DNA of 64,000 nt from Flavobacterium celericrescens (GCF_011392075.1 NZ_JAAJBV010000006.1:62001-126000); one strand, 5' to 3'; counted from the stretch's first letter, positions 53,274 through 63,791 are shown. Translations and numbers: made by a program. The notes: generated by a model not told the origin, from the sequence alone.

Positions 53274-55148
53274 CTATTTCTTTACAATTAAGAATTCACT
53301 TCTTCTATTTTGAGAATGCTCTTCTTCAGTACATTTATCACATGTAACTTTAGGCTCGCTTTCACCAAATCCTTGTCCAGAAATTCTATCCTTAGCAATT
53401 CCTTTAGAAACTAAATATTGAACTGTAGATTTTGCTCTTCTATCTGATAAGTTCAAATTATATTTATCACTACCTCTACTATCTGTATGAGATTTTGCAA
53501 AGATTACCATCGTTGGATGTTCGTTCATCACTTGAACTAACTTGTCAAGTTCAGTAGCTCCTTGCTGAGTAATATTACTTCTATTAAACTCAAAATAAAT
53601 TGGCTGAAGTATAACTTCTTTTTCAGTAATAATTGGCATGATTGGTTTTAGGGTCACATCAACTTTAAAATCATCTCCTATTGCATCACTTGGAATGTTA
53701 ACATTAAAAACTTCACCTTCATAACCAGATTTAGAAACTTGACCAACGTATGAAGTCATACAATTAAATTGAGAAATAGAGTTTCCATTAATATCTGTCG
53801 TCGAATTAGATAAAGTTTTTTGCTTATCATCCATTAAAACAACTAAAGCCCCTTCAATTTCTTTACCAGTAACTTTATCTCTAACTATTGTAATTGCTCT
53901 AAAATTACAAACAGGATCTGCTTTGTAAATATCATCATTCCCTGCTCTATTACTAGAAAAGAAACCAACTTTTTTACTTGTATTATAAGTAAATGAAAAA
54001 TCGTCTTTTTCTGTATTTACAGGAGCTCCAACATTAATTGCATCGGTTCCTTTGTTTAAATCAATTTTAAAAACATCTAAACCACCAAATCCTTGTTTTC
54101 CATTTGATGAAAAGAAAAGAACATTATCATCAGTAATAAATGGAAAACTTTCATTTGCTTCAGTGTTAACTTTTGCTCCTAAATTTTCAGGAGTTCCATA
54201 TTCATCTCCATTAACAGAAACCTTCCAAATATCTTCTCCACCAAAACCACCTGGCATATTTGAAGAAAAATATAAAGTTTTACCATCTTTACTTATACTT
54301 GGGTTTCTTACGTCGTATGCCGCATTATTAAAAGGTAACGGTTTACCATTTGACCAAGAACCTCCAGCATTTGTAGCTTTATAAAGATAAATTTTGCCGA
54401 ATTTTGCTTTCTTTTCTTTATCCTTTGTATACTCCTTTTCGTTGAAACTTTCACTACCATAATACATTGTATTCCCGTCTGAACTAATAGAAGCGGGACC
54501 ATCATGCCATTTTGTATTCAAGTTATCAATAGCAACAGCTTCACTTATTGTACCATTTGCGTTATAAGTAGCTTTGTATAAATCTAAATATGGTTCTTCA
54601 TTCCAATTGCTATTTCTTCTTGAAGTATTTCTAGCACTTGAAAAATAAACGTTATTATCATTAGTCAATACAGCACCAAAATCAGTTTTATCACTACTAA
54701 TGTCTGATTTTACAACATCGTATAATTTCGACTGATTTTTTAAAGTCGGTAAATAGTTAGGATTACTTGAAAAAGTCTTAGCTCTTTGATCGCTTGGAGC
54801 TAAACTTGCAAATTGTCTCATTTGCTTATCTGCTTCCGTGTAATTTCCCTCCGCCTTTAGCATTTGAGCATACTTATAATAAGTTTCTGCGTCTTGTTTT
54901 TGCTCAATTGCTTTCGCATACCACTTTACAGCTTCTTTTGTATTAAAAACGTTGTAATAACTATCTGCTAATTGTTTATATACGTAAGTATCTGCTTTAC
55001 CACTTTCAGTAAGTTTTAAATACTCTTTAGCTGCATCTACATACTCGTATCTATCGAATAGTTTGTCTGCAACTTTGGTGTCTTTGTTTTGTGCACTAAG
55101 TAAACCACTTGCGATTACAAAACTCAATGTTAAATATATTTTTTTCAT
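53274..55148 (-). CDS. OmpA-family protein with TPR and PD40 repeats (PorE-like)
   Basis: The 624-residue protein has a signal peptide (MKKIYLTLSFVIASGLLSAQ), TPR-like helices (about 22-115, LFDRYEYVDAAKEYLKLTESG), a PD40/WD40-like propeller (NVYFSSARNTSRRN, TMYYGSESFNE, TLYFSSNMPGGFGGEDIWKV, VLFFSSNGKQGFGGLDVFKI), a carboxypeptidase-D regulatory-like module (DKVTGKEIEGALVVLMD) and a C-terminal OmpA domain (YFEFNRSNITQQGATELDKL, SHTDSRGSDKYNLNLSDRRA) that binds peptidoglycan. This order is that of PorE of the T9SS. It lies 18 bp after a PorP/SprF-like gene, last in the adhesin operon. Confidence 0.88.
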   Translation of the reverse strand: MKKIYLTLSFVIASGLLSAQNKDTKVADKLFDRYEYVDAAKEYLKLTESGKADTYVYKQLADSYYNVFNTKEAVKWYAKAIEQKQDAETYYKYAQMLKAEGNYTEADKQMRQFASLAPSDQRAKTFSSNPNYLPTLKNQSKLYDVVKSDISSDKTDFGAVLTNDNNVYFSSARNTSRRNSNWNEEPYLDLYKATYNANGTISEAVAIDNLNTKWHDGPASISSDGNTMYYGSESFNEKEYTKDKEKKAKFGKIYLYKATNAGGSWSNGKPLPFNNAAYDVRNPSISKDGKTLYFSSNMPGGFGGEDIWKVSVNGDEYGTPENLGAKVNTEANESFPFITDDNVLFFSSNGKQGFGGLDVFKIDLNKGTDAINVGAPVNTEKDDFSFTYNTSKKVGFFSSNRAGNDDIYKADPVCNFRAITIVRDKVTGKEIEGALVVLMDDKQKTLSNSTTDINGNSISQFNCMTSYVGQVSKSGYEGEVFNVNIPSDAIGDDFKVDVTLKPIMPIITEKEVILQPIYFEFNRSNITQQGATELDKLVQVMNEHPTMVIFAKSHTDSRGSDKYNLNLSDRRAKSTVQYLVSKGIAKDRISGQGFGESEPKVTCDKCTEEEHSQNRRSEFLIVKK

Positions 55149-55166
55149 GTCGTTATCGCTTTTAGG

Positions 55167-56087
55167 TTAGAAAAATCTTGGTGAACTTGATACTTTTTTC
55201 GGGAAGTTCAAATCAAACAACAAGATAATCTCATGTGAGGATGGAGTTGTTACATTCAAATCCGATACTATATGATCATATGCATAACCTAATTTAACAT
55301 TAGGGGTAATTGCATAGTTTACCATAGCTCCAAAACTATCATCTAAACGATATGTTACACCTGCTTCAAACTTTTGATTGAATAAAAAGTTTGTAGACAA
55401 ATCTAAAGATGAAGGTGCATTAAATGCAGATTTTAACATGAAGAAAGGTTTGAATTTGATATTTTCAGAAACATCAAATACATAACCTCCAGTTAAAAAA
55501 TAATGTGAGGTTTCAGAACCAAATTCTCTTCCATTAAAATCTAAATGCTTTGACTTAATCATATTTGGAACAGATAATGCTAAATAATACTTGTTTGTAT
55601 AATAGAAAAATCCAGCTCCCATATTCAAGTAAGAATTATTTGTATCTTCTGAAAATGCTGGGTCATTTGGCTGAGGAAGTGTATTATAAATATCACTATA
55701 CAAAGCAACATTGTGTAATGTTATACCTGTTTTTAAACCGAATGCTAATTTATGTTCACCTCCTAAATTTAAAGTATAAGAGAAATCAGCATAAATATTA
55801 TTCTCTTCAACTGGTCCAATTTTATCAGAAATAACAGATAATCCTAAACCTACATTTTTACCTACTGGCGCATGACCTGATAATGTTGCAGTTGTAGGAG
55901 CATCTTCAATTTCTACCCATTGCTTACGATACAACATACCGATTGATAAATTTTCTTTACTTCCTGCATAAGCTGGATTGATAACATTCATATTATACAT
56001 GTATTGTGTATAATGTGGATCTTGTTGTGCGTGTAAATCCACTACGGTGGCAATTACTACTAAAGCTACTAAATATAGTTTCTTCAT
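55167..56087 (-). CDS. PorP/SprF family type IX secretion membrane protein
   Basis: The 306-residue protein has a signal peptide (cut before QQDPHYTQYMYNMNVINPAYAG, about residue 21) followed by the family signature NPAYAGSKENLSIGMLYRKQWV and a beta-barrel pattern to the C-terminus (ILLFDLNFPKKVSSSPRFF). Proteins of this family serve the export or anchoring of specific type B (CHU_C) adhesins, such as SprF for SprB. The gene follows a 1935-residue type B adhesin gene by 57 bp and precedes the OmpA-family gene, so it is very likely that adhesin's dedicated partner. Confidence 0.9.
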   Translation of the reverse strand: MKKLYLVALVVIATVVDLHAQQDPHYTQYMYNMNVINPAYAGSKENLSIGMLYRKQWVEIEDAPTTATLSGHAPVGKNVGLGLSVISDKIGPVEENNIYADFSYTLNLGGEHKLAFGLKTGITLHNVALYSDIYNTLPQPNDPAFSEDTNNSYLNMGAGFFYYTNKYYLALSVPNMIKSKHLDFNGREFGSETSHYFLTGGYVFDVSENIKFKPFFMLKSAFNAPSSLDLSTNFLFNQKFEAGVTYRLDDSFGAMVNYAITPNVKLGYAYDHIVSDLNVTTPSSHEIILLFDLNFPKKVSSSPRFF

Positions 56088-56144
56088 TATTTTTGATTTT
56101 TAAAGCTGGCTGCTTCAAAGTTTGAAGCAGCCTACTTTTTTTAA

Positions 56145-59100
56145 TTATTGCTCTCTATTAATATATACCCAACCTGTTTTTGCAGGTAAGTCGTTAAATT
56201 CTATAACATAATAGTAAGTTCCATCTGGAAGCTCGTTTCCATTGTCTGATTGACCATACCATTCGTTTTCATATCCAGATTTGCTATAAACGATTGTTCC
56301 ATAACGGTTGAATATTTCAACTTTTCTAATATCATATCCTGATAAATCCCATGTGTCATTTTTAGTATCATTGTTTGGAGAAATTCCTTTAGGTATTTCA
56401 CAATTTATAACAACAACATCTAAAGTAGTAGATGAAGCACATATTGATGCGTCAGGAGTAAATGTATAAGTAGTAGTCCCTACAACTGAGGTATTAATAG
56501 CTACTGGAGACCATGTTCCCGCATAACCTTCAATTGAAGTTGCTGGTAAAGTAACATCTAAAGAACCAATACATAAATCAAGAATAGGATTAAATGTTGG
56601 AGTTTCTCTATTAATTACGGTAACTACTAACGTTCCTACTGCCGCACATTGCCCTGCATCAGGAGTAAATGTATATGTAGTATTGCCAACTGTTGCACTA
56701 TCAATAGTTGATGGAGACCAAGTACCTGTATATCCTTCTACAGAAGTAGCCGGAAGCACAGGAGGAGTAGAATTCTCACAAACATCACCAAGACTATTGA
56801 AAGTAGAATTATTAAGCGGTGAAATTACAATATTTGCTGTACTTGAACCAGCGTTGGTACAATTAGCAGCATCAGCAGCAACTGAATAAGTAACCACATA
56901 AGAACCTACTGTACTATTTGATAAATCAATTTCACCCGTAACACTATTTATCGCTAAACCAGTTGTAGATGAATATGTACCTCCATTAGCAAAACCAACC
57001 GCTGAAGTATCAGGTAAAGGATTAGTTGTACTAGAAATACAAACAGGAGTAGTATATGAGAATGTAACTACAGGATTTGTATATACAACAGGGTTTATTG
57101 TAAATGTTAATGGTTGAGAAAAACATCCTGTCATTAAATCATGAGCTACTAAAGTGTGAGTTCCTGGTGCAACACCTGTAAATGTAACACTAGATTGAGT
57201 TGTTGTTCCGTCTAAAATATATTCATAATTAGAAACATACAAACTATAGAAACCAACATCTCCATAAACTTCAGGATCTAAAGCTGTCCAATCTGCAGGA
57301 TTCCAAGTTGTTGAAGGTAATGTTGCTGAATTAAGTCTTCTATATACATATCCCACACCATTACTTGGAGTAAATGGAGTTCCATCTGAAACACCCCAAA
57401 CATCAAGTTCTACATCTGCAATTGTTGCCAGAGCAATTTTGTCATTATTATTTACACCATTACAAGTAGTATATGTTAAATCTGGTACTATACCTGTTAT
57501 ATTAGCACTGTTACTCAGTTTTACTACTACAACATCATTGTTTGCAATTGTTCCACTTAAAGTAATATTACAAGCTGCAGATGGTGTTGGACTACCATTA
57601 GTCATTACTCTTAACTTATAATTCGCTAAGTTTTTAGCACTTCCTGTACCGTTATAAATTTCCACGTAAGTTAATGAACCTGTTTGTGCATCGGTTACCT
57701 CAGAAATAAACAAATCTGATGGGAAATTTAATTGTAAATTAAGTGGTGAAACCACATCAAAAGTTGCTGTTTGGTTAGAACATACTGGTTGAGCCGTTAC
57801 ATTAATAGTTGGAACAGCAATAGTAGTAACAACTACTGTTGAAGTCTGAGTAAGTGGCACTGTACAACTTGCACTTGCAACACTAGTTAAAGCAACTACT
57901 ACATCAGCAGCTGGAGTTACTTGAGTAATTGTGTAAGTACCTGTAGCACTTAAAACAGCTGTTTGAGCAATTCCTCCGTTGATTGTATATGTAACAGTCG
58001 TATTTGGAGTTCCTGTTATTGTAAATTCAGCATTTCCAATACCGATACAAATATTTCCATCTACTGCAGCAATAGAAGCTGTAGGTAATGGATTAACCAC
58101 AACTGTATATGATGTTCCTAATGTTGTAGTACAAGCTCCATTATTAATTTGACTTAATGCTAAAACAACATTTCCAACAGCAGGATTATTTACAGTAATT
58201 GTAGCCACACCTGTTCCATCCACATTTAACACTAATGGAAGACCAGCGTTTATTGTGTAATTAATTGTTGTATTTGGACTAGATGTTATTGTAAATACAG
58301 CATTATTTCCAAAACAAACTGCTGGATTAAGTACACTCGTTATAGTTGGAATAGGATTAACTAGAACTGATAAAGTTCCTGAATTATTAACACATTGTCC
58401 TGCAGCAGGAACAAAGTTTAATGTATATGTACCTGCAACTGAAGAATCGAATGTTGTAACAGGATTACCTCCTAATGTCCAACTTCCAGGGAATCCTTCA
58501 ATTGAAGTTGATGGTAAAGTAACTGTATCACCAACACAGAAAGGTCCAATTGGCGCAAAAGTTGGAACATAAACAGGATCTACTAATGTTATTTGAGTAG
58601 CACTTGTAAATGTACATCCATTAACTACAAAGCTAAAGTTATTATAAACTCCTGCATTAAGACCAATTAAATTAATTTCCCCTGAAACGTTAGCCGTATA
58701 ATTTGCTGGGCCTACCACTACAGTATCATCTGAATAAGTAACACTGTAAGTAACATTTGGAGTAAATCCACTAATTGTAATTGTACCTTCTGTACCATTA
58801 CAAGTGGTTGGATTAGTAGAAGCAAATACTGGGTTAGACTGTATAGAGAAAGTAGCTGAATAATTTGCTCCTGCATTGTTAACAAATATAGTATCATCAC
58901 ATTGAGCAGGATTATCATTATCTCCAGTAACATCAAAGAAAACTTCAATTCTATAATTTCCTGGAGCAAATGTTGTTAAATCAACTGGAGATTCTGAATC
59001 AGATAATATTTCTTGCCATTTTTGATCTCCTGGGTCACATGAACCTCCTGTAGGGAATGTTCCAGCACCACAGTTATCAAAGAAAGGTAAATTTATTACT

Positions 59101-61952
59101 GTAAACGCTCCTGGTGTAGCAGAAACTTCATAAACTCTATAATTTAAACGAGCACTACAAACGTTTGAAGTTGCTGTTTTAAATGTTTTTAATTCAGCAC
59201 CTCTAAAAATTAAATTTCCAGAATTTTGAACATAGTTCCCTAAATCAGAACTTGGAAACACATTCGCAATAGGACCGATAATATCAGTACCTGAACCTGT
59301 AATATTGAAGAAATCTCCATCTGTTGCAGAATTTGTACAATTTTCAATCCAAGCTGCAGTTGCAAAAGCATTAAAGCTACAAGTAGCTAATACCTCAACA
59401 TAAACTGAATTTGTAGTAGCACATTGTCCTGCATCTGGTGTAAACACATAAGTTCCAGAAGCTGTATTACTAACTACTGCTGGCGACCATGTTCCTGTAA
59501 TACCATTATTTGATGTTGTTGGTAATACTGGCGCTACATCTCCTGAACAAATTGGAGAAGGCGCAATAAAAGAAGGTATTGTTTGATCTAAAACGGTTAC
59601 ATCTAAACTAACAACTGTTCCACACTGACCTGCAGTCGGTGTAAACACATAAGTTGCAGAATTCAGATTGTCAACAACCGCAGGTGACCATGTTCCTGTA
59701 ACACCATTGTTAGATGTTGTTGGTAAAACTGGCGCTGTATCTCCAAAACATATTGGAGCTGGTTGTGTAAATGTTGGTGTCACTACATCTAAAACAGTAA
59801 TTACTGTTGATTTAATAGTAGAACACAATGCATTTGTATCTGTTGATTGAACTGTAACTGTGTATGTTCCAGGAGCTGGAGGTGTAAACACAACTGAAGT
59901 TCCTGTTAAAGCACTTAATCCAGTAGCTGGAGACCAGTTGTATACTCCATTACCTCCACCTGCTGTAAGTGTTAAGGTTTGACCCATACACATAGTTGGA
60001 GTATCAGGTGTTAAAGTTACATCCGTAATTGCAGAACCTCCTGATGTTAATGTTACTGAATAATCACAAACTGCCCCTGCAAAACCATCAATCATCAAGA
60101 AATAGTTTTGTCCTGGAATTAGTCCTGTAAATGTCAAAGCATTCAATCCTGGTGCCATATTTCCAAAACAACCCAAACTTGTTACTGCTCCAGAACCACA
60201 AGTTGGAGTAGTAAATATCATAAATTGAATTCCACTTCCATTAGTACAGTTTCCAACATTAACATTCATCGATATTGATGTTGATGCCGCTTGGAATGTT
60301 AAGAATGAGTTATTTTCAATAGAACCACAAAATGCAGTATCTAAAGCACCCCAAGAATCGTCTCCATATGTTGATGAAGTGTTTCCACAATAACCATCTA
60401 AGTTACATACTGGTGCAGCAGTTGCACAAATATCTCCAGCTGGAGTTGAACCATTACATCCTGGAAACAATGTATTAAATGCTCTTGGTCCTGACCAAAA
60501 ACTTACTCCATCTGTAGCGCCACAATCTGATAACACATAAAATTCTAAAGCTGTATTTGGAGTTAAACCTGTAACAGTAAACGGATTTGTAGTAGCTGTT
60601 ATTATTGTAGAACTTCCTGTAGGATAACCTAAAACAACTGGTTGAACCACAATTTGCCATCCACCTACTGGAGGAGTAACATTGTTATCAATCCATGATA
60701 GAGTAGCACTATCAGAAGTTATATTTGTAACAGCAAGTCCTGATGGTTGCACACAAGCCGGCGGAGGCCCACATGTTACATTGGCTGTCCAACCTGGATT
60801 TGTAACCGAAGTATCACTTCTAAACACAAATGTTAAACAACCAGAAGGATGAGTTGATGTAAATGGTCCTGGAACAGTTGTTCCCCACCAACCACCTGCT
60901 AATCCTCCAGGTACATTTCCAGCACCATTTGTACTTGCAATTAATGGAGAGGCAGTAGATGGCCCATCATAAACATATAATGCATCCCAAGTTGCCTCAG
61001 TATTAAAAGATGTAAAAAGAACAGTTACCATATCTCCTGCTGTAGTAGGACATATTGTTGTTGTAATATTTTCACTATTTGAATAAGCTCCAGAAACCCC
61101 TCCTGAATCTATAAAGTTACCACCACAACCAGGTGGGAGAGCAGAAGTTTGAAAATTACCAACTGCAGACCAAGCACTTGGATTATCTGCCGCACATAAT
61201 GTTCTTACATAAAAACTATAATTTGTTAACGGGTTAAGCGGAGATATTACAAAGTTTGTATTAGTAGCCGCAGAAACTATTGTTCCTGTACCTTGTACAA
61301 AACCAGCTGGTCCATATTCAATTTCCCATGGCCCCGTATTTGGACTTGTCCATGATAAAGATGCTGAAGTAGCTAATGGCGTTGCAGTTAACGCCGTATT
61401 AACTTGACAAATTGGATCTAGATTAATATTATCTACCAACCATCTATCTCCATTGTCATTTTCCATAACAAAAGCGATATAAACATTTTGACCCGCATAA
61501 GCACTTAAGTTTACAAATTTTTGTTCATAAACGTTATACGTTGTCACTAAATCAGCTTCTGTCCAAGTTTGAACAGTAGTAAAAGAACCTGCTGTAGTTT
61601 GTGAAGTTGTAGAAACCCTAATGGTATAAATACTACCAAAGTTTCCGTTTTGTGTTTTTCTTGTGTAGAAACGCAATTGTCCATTAGCAGGCACTGTTGT
61701 TATTGGCGATACTAACCAATCTAAAGCAGTTGTACCATCAGTAACATTTTCTCTGTTCAAAAATGCTGCTTTTGCTCCTGCATAAACTAACGAAGCATTT
61801 GTCGTCTCATTCCACTGTTGAGCTAATCCAATTCCATTGTCGAATCTAGCCCAACCTGCTGGCGGGAAAGATGCATTTTCAAAACCTTCAGGAAACTGTG
61901 CATAACTGAAGATTGTGAAGAACGACATGAAAAAAAGTAAAAGTTTTTTCAT
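56145..61952 (-). CDS. Giant multidomain adhesin with T9SS type B (CHU_C) sorting domain
   Basis: The 1935-residue protein has a signal peptide (MKKLLLFFMSFFTIFSYAQ), a choice-of-anchor-J/cleaved-adhesin domain (about 20-185, FPEGFENASFPPAGW), fibronectin-like modules (SLSWTSPNTGPWEIEYGP), a CUB-like domain (GGNFIDSGGVSGAYSN to about 400), and further Ig-like modules. Five modules share PxxxxxxxLPxTSxxGxxGxWxP with paired cysteines (two near 790-880, one near 1150, two near 1780-1880). A lamin-tail-like domain is seen at SDLFISEVTDAQTGSLTYVEIYNG. The C-terminus GISPNNDTKNDTWDLSGYDI to TGWVYINREQ is a CHU_C domain. It should be a surface adhesin, possibly linked to gliding. It heads the adhesin-SprF-PorE-like operon. 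Confidence 0.88.
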   Translation of the reverse strand: MKKLLLFFMSFFTIFSYAQFPEGFENASFPPAGWARFDNGIGLAQQWNETTNASLVYAGAKAAFLNRENVTDGTTALDWLVSPITTVPANGQLRFYTRKTQNGNFGSIYTIRVSTTSQTTAGSFTTVQTWTEADLVTTYNVYEQKFVNLSAYAGQNVYIAFVMENDNGDRWLVDNINLDPICQVNTALTATPLATSASLSWTSPNTGPWEIEYGPAGFVQGTGTIVSAATNTNFVISPLNPLTNYSFYVRTLCAADNPSAWSAVGNFQTSALPPGCGGNFIDSGGVSGAYSNSENITTTICPTTAGDMVTVLFTSFNTEATWDALYVYDGPSTASPLIASTNGAGNVPGGLAGGWWGTTVPGPFTSTHPSGCLTFVFRSDTSVTNPGWTANVTCGPPPACVQPSGLAVTNITSDSATLSWIDNNVTPPVGGWQIVVQPVVLGYPTGSSTIITATTNPFTVTGLTPNTALEFYVLSDCGATDGVSFWSGPRAFNTLFPGCNGSTPAGDICATAAPVCNLDGYCGNTSSTYGDDSWGALDTAFCGSIENNSFLTFQAASTSISMNVNVGNCTNGSGIQFMIFTTPTCGSGAVTSLGCFGNMAPGLNALTFTGLIPGQNYFLMIDGFAGAVCDYSVTLTSGGSAITDVTLTPDTPTMCMGQTLTLTAGGGNGVYNWSPATGLSALTGTSVVFTPPAPGTYTVTVQSTDTNALCSTIKSTVITVLDVVTPTFTQPAPICFGDTAPVLPTTSNNGVTGTWSPAVVDNLNSATYVFTPTAGQCGTVVSLDVTVLDQTIPSFIAPSPICSGDVAPVLPTTSNNGITGTWSPAVVSNTASGTYVFTPDAGQCATTNSVYVEVLATCSFNAFATAAWIENCTNSATDGDFFNITGSGTDIIGPIANVFPSSDLGNYVQNSGNLIFRGAELKTFKTATSNVCSARLNYRVYEVSATPGAFTVINLPFFDNCGAGTFPTGGSCDPGDQKWQEILSDSESPVDLTTFAPGNYRIEVFFDVTGDNDNPAQCDDTIFVNNAGANYSATFSIQSNPVFASTNPTTCNGTEGTITISGFTPNVTYSVTYSDDTVVVGPANYTANVSGEINLIGLNAGVYNNFSFVVNGCTFTSATQITLVDPVYVPTFAPIGPFCVGDTVTLPSTSIEGFPGSWTLGGNPVTTFDSSVAGTYTLNFVPAAGQCVNNSGTLSVLVNPIPTITSVLNPAVCFGNNAVFTITSSPNTTINYTINAGLPLVLNVDGTGVATITVNNPAVGNVVLALSQINNGACTTTLGTSYTVVVNPLPTASIAAVDGNICIGIGNAEFTITGTPNTTVTYTINGGIAQTAVLSATGTYTITQVTPAADVVVALTSVASASCTVPLTQTSTVVVTTIAVPTINVTAQPVCSNQTATFDVVSPLNLQLNFPSDLFISEVTDAQTGSLTYVEIYNGTGSAKNLANYKLRVMTNGSPTPSAACNITLSGTIANNDVVVVKLSNSANITGIVPDLTYTTCNGVNNNDKIALATIADVELDVWGVSDGTPFTPSNGVGYVYRRLNSATLPSTTWNPADWTALDPEVYGDVGFYSLYVSNYEYILDGTTTQSSVTFTGVAPGTHTLVAHDLMTGCFSQPLTFTINPVVYTNPVVTFSYTTPVCISSTTNPLPDTSAVGFANGGTYSSTTGLAINSVTGEIDLSNSTVGSYVVTYSVAADAANCTNAGSSTANIVISPLNNSTFNSLGDVCENSTPPVLPATSVEGYTGTWSPSTIDSATVGNTTYTFTPDAGQCAAVGTLVVTVINRETPTFNPILDLCIGSLDVTLPATSIEGYAGTWSPVAINTSVVGTTTYTFTPDASICASSTTLDVVVINCEIPKGISPNNDTKNDTWDLSGYDIRKVEIFNRYGTIVYSKSGYENEWYGQSDNGNELPDGTYYYVIEFNDLPAKTGWVYINREQ
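59428..59757 (-). repeat. Pair of near-identical 129-bp modules inside the adhesin gene
   Basis: The segments 59428-59556 and 59629-59757 are highly similar in DNA as well as protein, spaced by 201 bp (67 codons). Both encode PTTSNNG(V/I)TGTWSPAVV followed by a strand ending AGQC. They are a likely site of recombination and copy-number change. Confidence 0.7.
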
Positions 61953-61987
61953 TATGTTATTTTTTTGTTATGGTTTGATTAATTTCT

Positions 61988-62017
61988 CAAAATTAAATAA
62001 ATCATATCAAAAACAAA
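61988..62017 (-). promoter_or_regulatory. Bacteroidota-type promoter of the adhesin operon
   Basis: On the reverse strand TTTG (62017-62014), 18 bp spacer, TAATTTTG (61995-61988), 35 bp upstream of the start codon. Confidence 0.6.
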
Positions 62018-62021
62018 ACTC

Positions 62022-62050
62022 TATCGATTAAATGATGTCTTTTATCGATA
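62022..62050. promoter_or_regulatory. Inverted repeat TATCGAT-N15-ATCGATA upstream of the adhesin promoter
   Basis: TATCGAT (62022-62028) and ATCGATA (62044-62050) flank 15 bp and end 5 bp before the -33 element of the adhesin operon. It could bind a dimeric regulator; it is also 40 bp beyond the AIM24-type gene stop. Confidence 0.3.
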
Positions 62051-62089
62051 AATTACACATAATAATACCCAATTGTTACAAATAACTTA

Positions 62090-62893
62090 TTAAAACCTGT
62101 TATCACCATCCAACATTCTACCCAAACCACCTAACAGACTCCCTTCTTCTCTACTACCTCCTCCTGCTTTTGGAGCTGAAGCTATTATTCTATCTGCTAA
62201 ACGAGTAAACGGTAAAGATTGAATATAAACTATCCCTGGACCACGCAAAGTTGCAAAGAAAATTCCTTCTCCTCCGAAGATTGTATTTTTGATACCTCCT
62301 ACAAATTCAATATCATAATCAACATCTTTGGTAAACCCTACTAAACAACCTGTATCAACTCGTAATAATTCGCCAGCTTGCAATTCTTTTTTTGCTAAAG
62401 TTCCTCCTGAATGTACAAAAGCCATACCGTCTCCTTCAATCTTTTGCATGATAAAACCTTCCCCACCAAACAAACCTGTTCCTAATTTTTTAGAAAATTC
62501 AATTCCTACAGCAACACCTTTAGCAGCGCATAAAAAAGAATCTTTTTGACAAATAAACTTTCCTCCAAATTGTTGCAAATCAATAGGAACAATTTTTCCA
62601 GGATAAGGAGAAGCGAAAGATACTTTTCTTTTTCCCATATCAATATTTTGATAGGCAGTCATAAACAAACTTTCACCCGTTAAAACACGCTTTCCTGCCG
62701 ATAAAAGTTTTCCGAAAATTCCAGATTGTTGATCTTGACTATCATCACCAAAAATAGTTTCCATCTTGATGCCGTTTTCCATCATCATGAAACTTCCTGC
62801 TTCAGCAACAACAACTTCTTGTGGGTCTAATTCAATTTCAACATATTGCATTTCCTCACCATAAATATGGTAATCTATTTCATGTGCTTTCAT
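62090..62893 (-). CDS. AIM24/TIGR00266 family protein
   Basis: The 267-residue protein has [72 protein letters not shown] and a glycine-rich stretch [29 protein letters not shown], which is the triangular beta-fold AIM24/TIGR00266 pattern. A Gly/Arg tail ([22 protein letters not shown]) follows. Bacterial members have no proven function. It is cytoplasmic, without signal peptide. The gap of 69 bp to the upstream SDR gene may hold a promoter (a near match TAACTTTTG), but I cannot confirm it. Confidence 0.85.
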   Translation of the reverse strand: MKAHEIDYHIYGEEMQYVEIELDPQEVVVAEAGSFMMMENGIKMETIFGDDSQDQQSGIFGKLLSAGKRVLTGESLFMTAYQNIDMGKRKVSFASPYPGKIVPIDLQQFGGKFICQKDSFLCAAKGVAVGIEFSKKLGTGLFGGEGFIMQKIEGDGMAFVHSGGTLAKKELQAGELLRVDTGCLVGFTKDVDYDIEFVGGIKNTIFGGEGIFFATLRGPGIVYIQSLPFTRLADRIIASAPKAGGGSREEGSLLGGLGRMLDGDNRF

Positions 62894-62962
62894 ATTCTAT
62901 AATTCTATTTTAGATTTACTAATATGTCGTTCACGAAAAACAAAAGTTACTAAAAATTAAAA

Positions 62963-63781
62963 TTATTTAAGCGTATATTTTCTTATTAAGCTATTAAACA
63001 TACGATAGCCTAAACCTCTTCTAAGAAATTTCATCAAATTTGCATCAAAACCAATGGTATATCTTCTAAATTTTTTATTGGGATTCTCGGCAATCTCATA
63101 TAATTTTTCAGTAATCAATGGGGTGAGATTTGTGTTTTTATTTGATTTTTTTTGAAGTAAATCAGTTACTTTTTTCATTAAATCATTATAAGACTTGATT
63201 GCAGTAGCTGGGCATTTTGTAACATTTTTTTGAAAAGAAGTTGGTGCATTCCCAAACTGAACAGTACAAACTCTAATATTCAAATCATATAATTCATAAG
63301 CCATACATTCTGAAAAACTTTCAACCGCTTGTTTTGTAGAATGATAAAAACTACCCAAAGGCAAATTAACCAACCCCGCTATAGATGAAATATTAATAAA
63401 AAGTCCGCTTTTCTGGGCTCTAAAAACTGGGATAAACGCTCTACAAACCTTTACAACACCTAACCAATTAATAGCAACAATAGCATCAATTTTTTCATCT
63501 TCAGAAAGTTCTACAAAACTTCTATAACCTATTCCGGCGTTATTAATAATTACATCAATTTTAGCATTTTCTTGCATTATTTTTAATCTAGCAAGTTCGA
63601 TACTTTCTGAACTTGTAACATCTAATTCATAGCATTTGATGTTGGGATAATTATTCAAATCCATTGCTTCCTTCAAGGATAGCATTGTAGCTAATACGTC
63701 CCAACCTTTTTCCGCAAAAAAAAGGGCTGTTTGTTTTCCTATTCCACTAGCTGCTCCAGTGATTAATACTGTTTTTTTCAA
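62963..63781 (-). CDS. SDR family oxidoreductase
   Basis: The 272-residue protein has the Rossmann motif TGAASGIG (8-15), NNAG (80-83), the catalytic S133 and Y146-xxx-K150 in SFYHSTKQ, of classical short-chain dehydrogenases. The C-terminal extension (KFRRYTIGFDANLMKFLRRGLGYRM) is basic. It oxidises or reduces an alcohol/ketone with NAD(P)H; substrate unknown. It starts 10 bp after the mtgA stop, so the two are probably co-transcribed. Confidence 0.9.
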   Translation of the reverse strand: MKKTVLITGAASGIGKQTALFFAEKGWDVLATMLSLKEAMDLNNYPNIKCYELDVTSSESIELARLKIMQENAKIDVIINNAGIGYRSFVELSEDEKIDAIVAINWLGVVKVCRAFIPVFRAQKSGLFINISSIAGLVNLPLGSFYHSTKQAVESFSECMAYELYDLNIRVCTVQFGNAPTSFQKNVTKCPATAIKSYNDLMKKVTDLLQKKSNKNTNLTPLITEKLYEIAENPNKKFRRYTIGFDANLMKFLRRGLGYRMFNSLIRKYTLK

Positions 63782-63791
63782 TAGACTTTTT

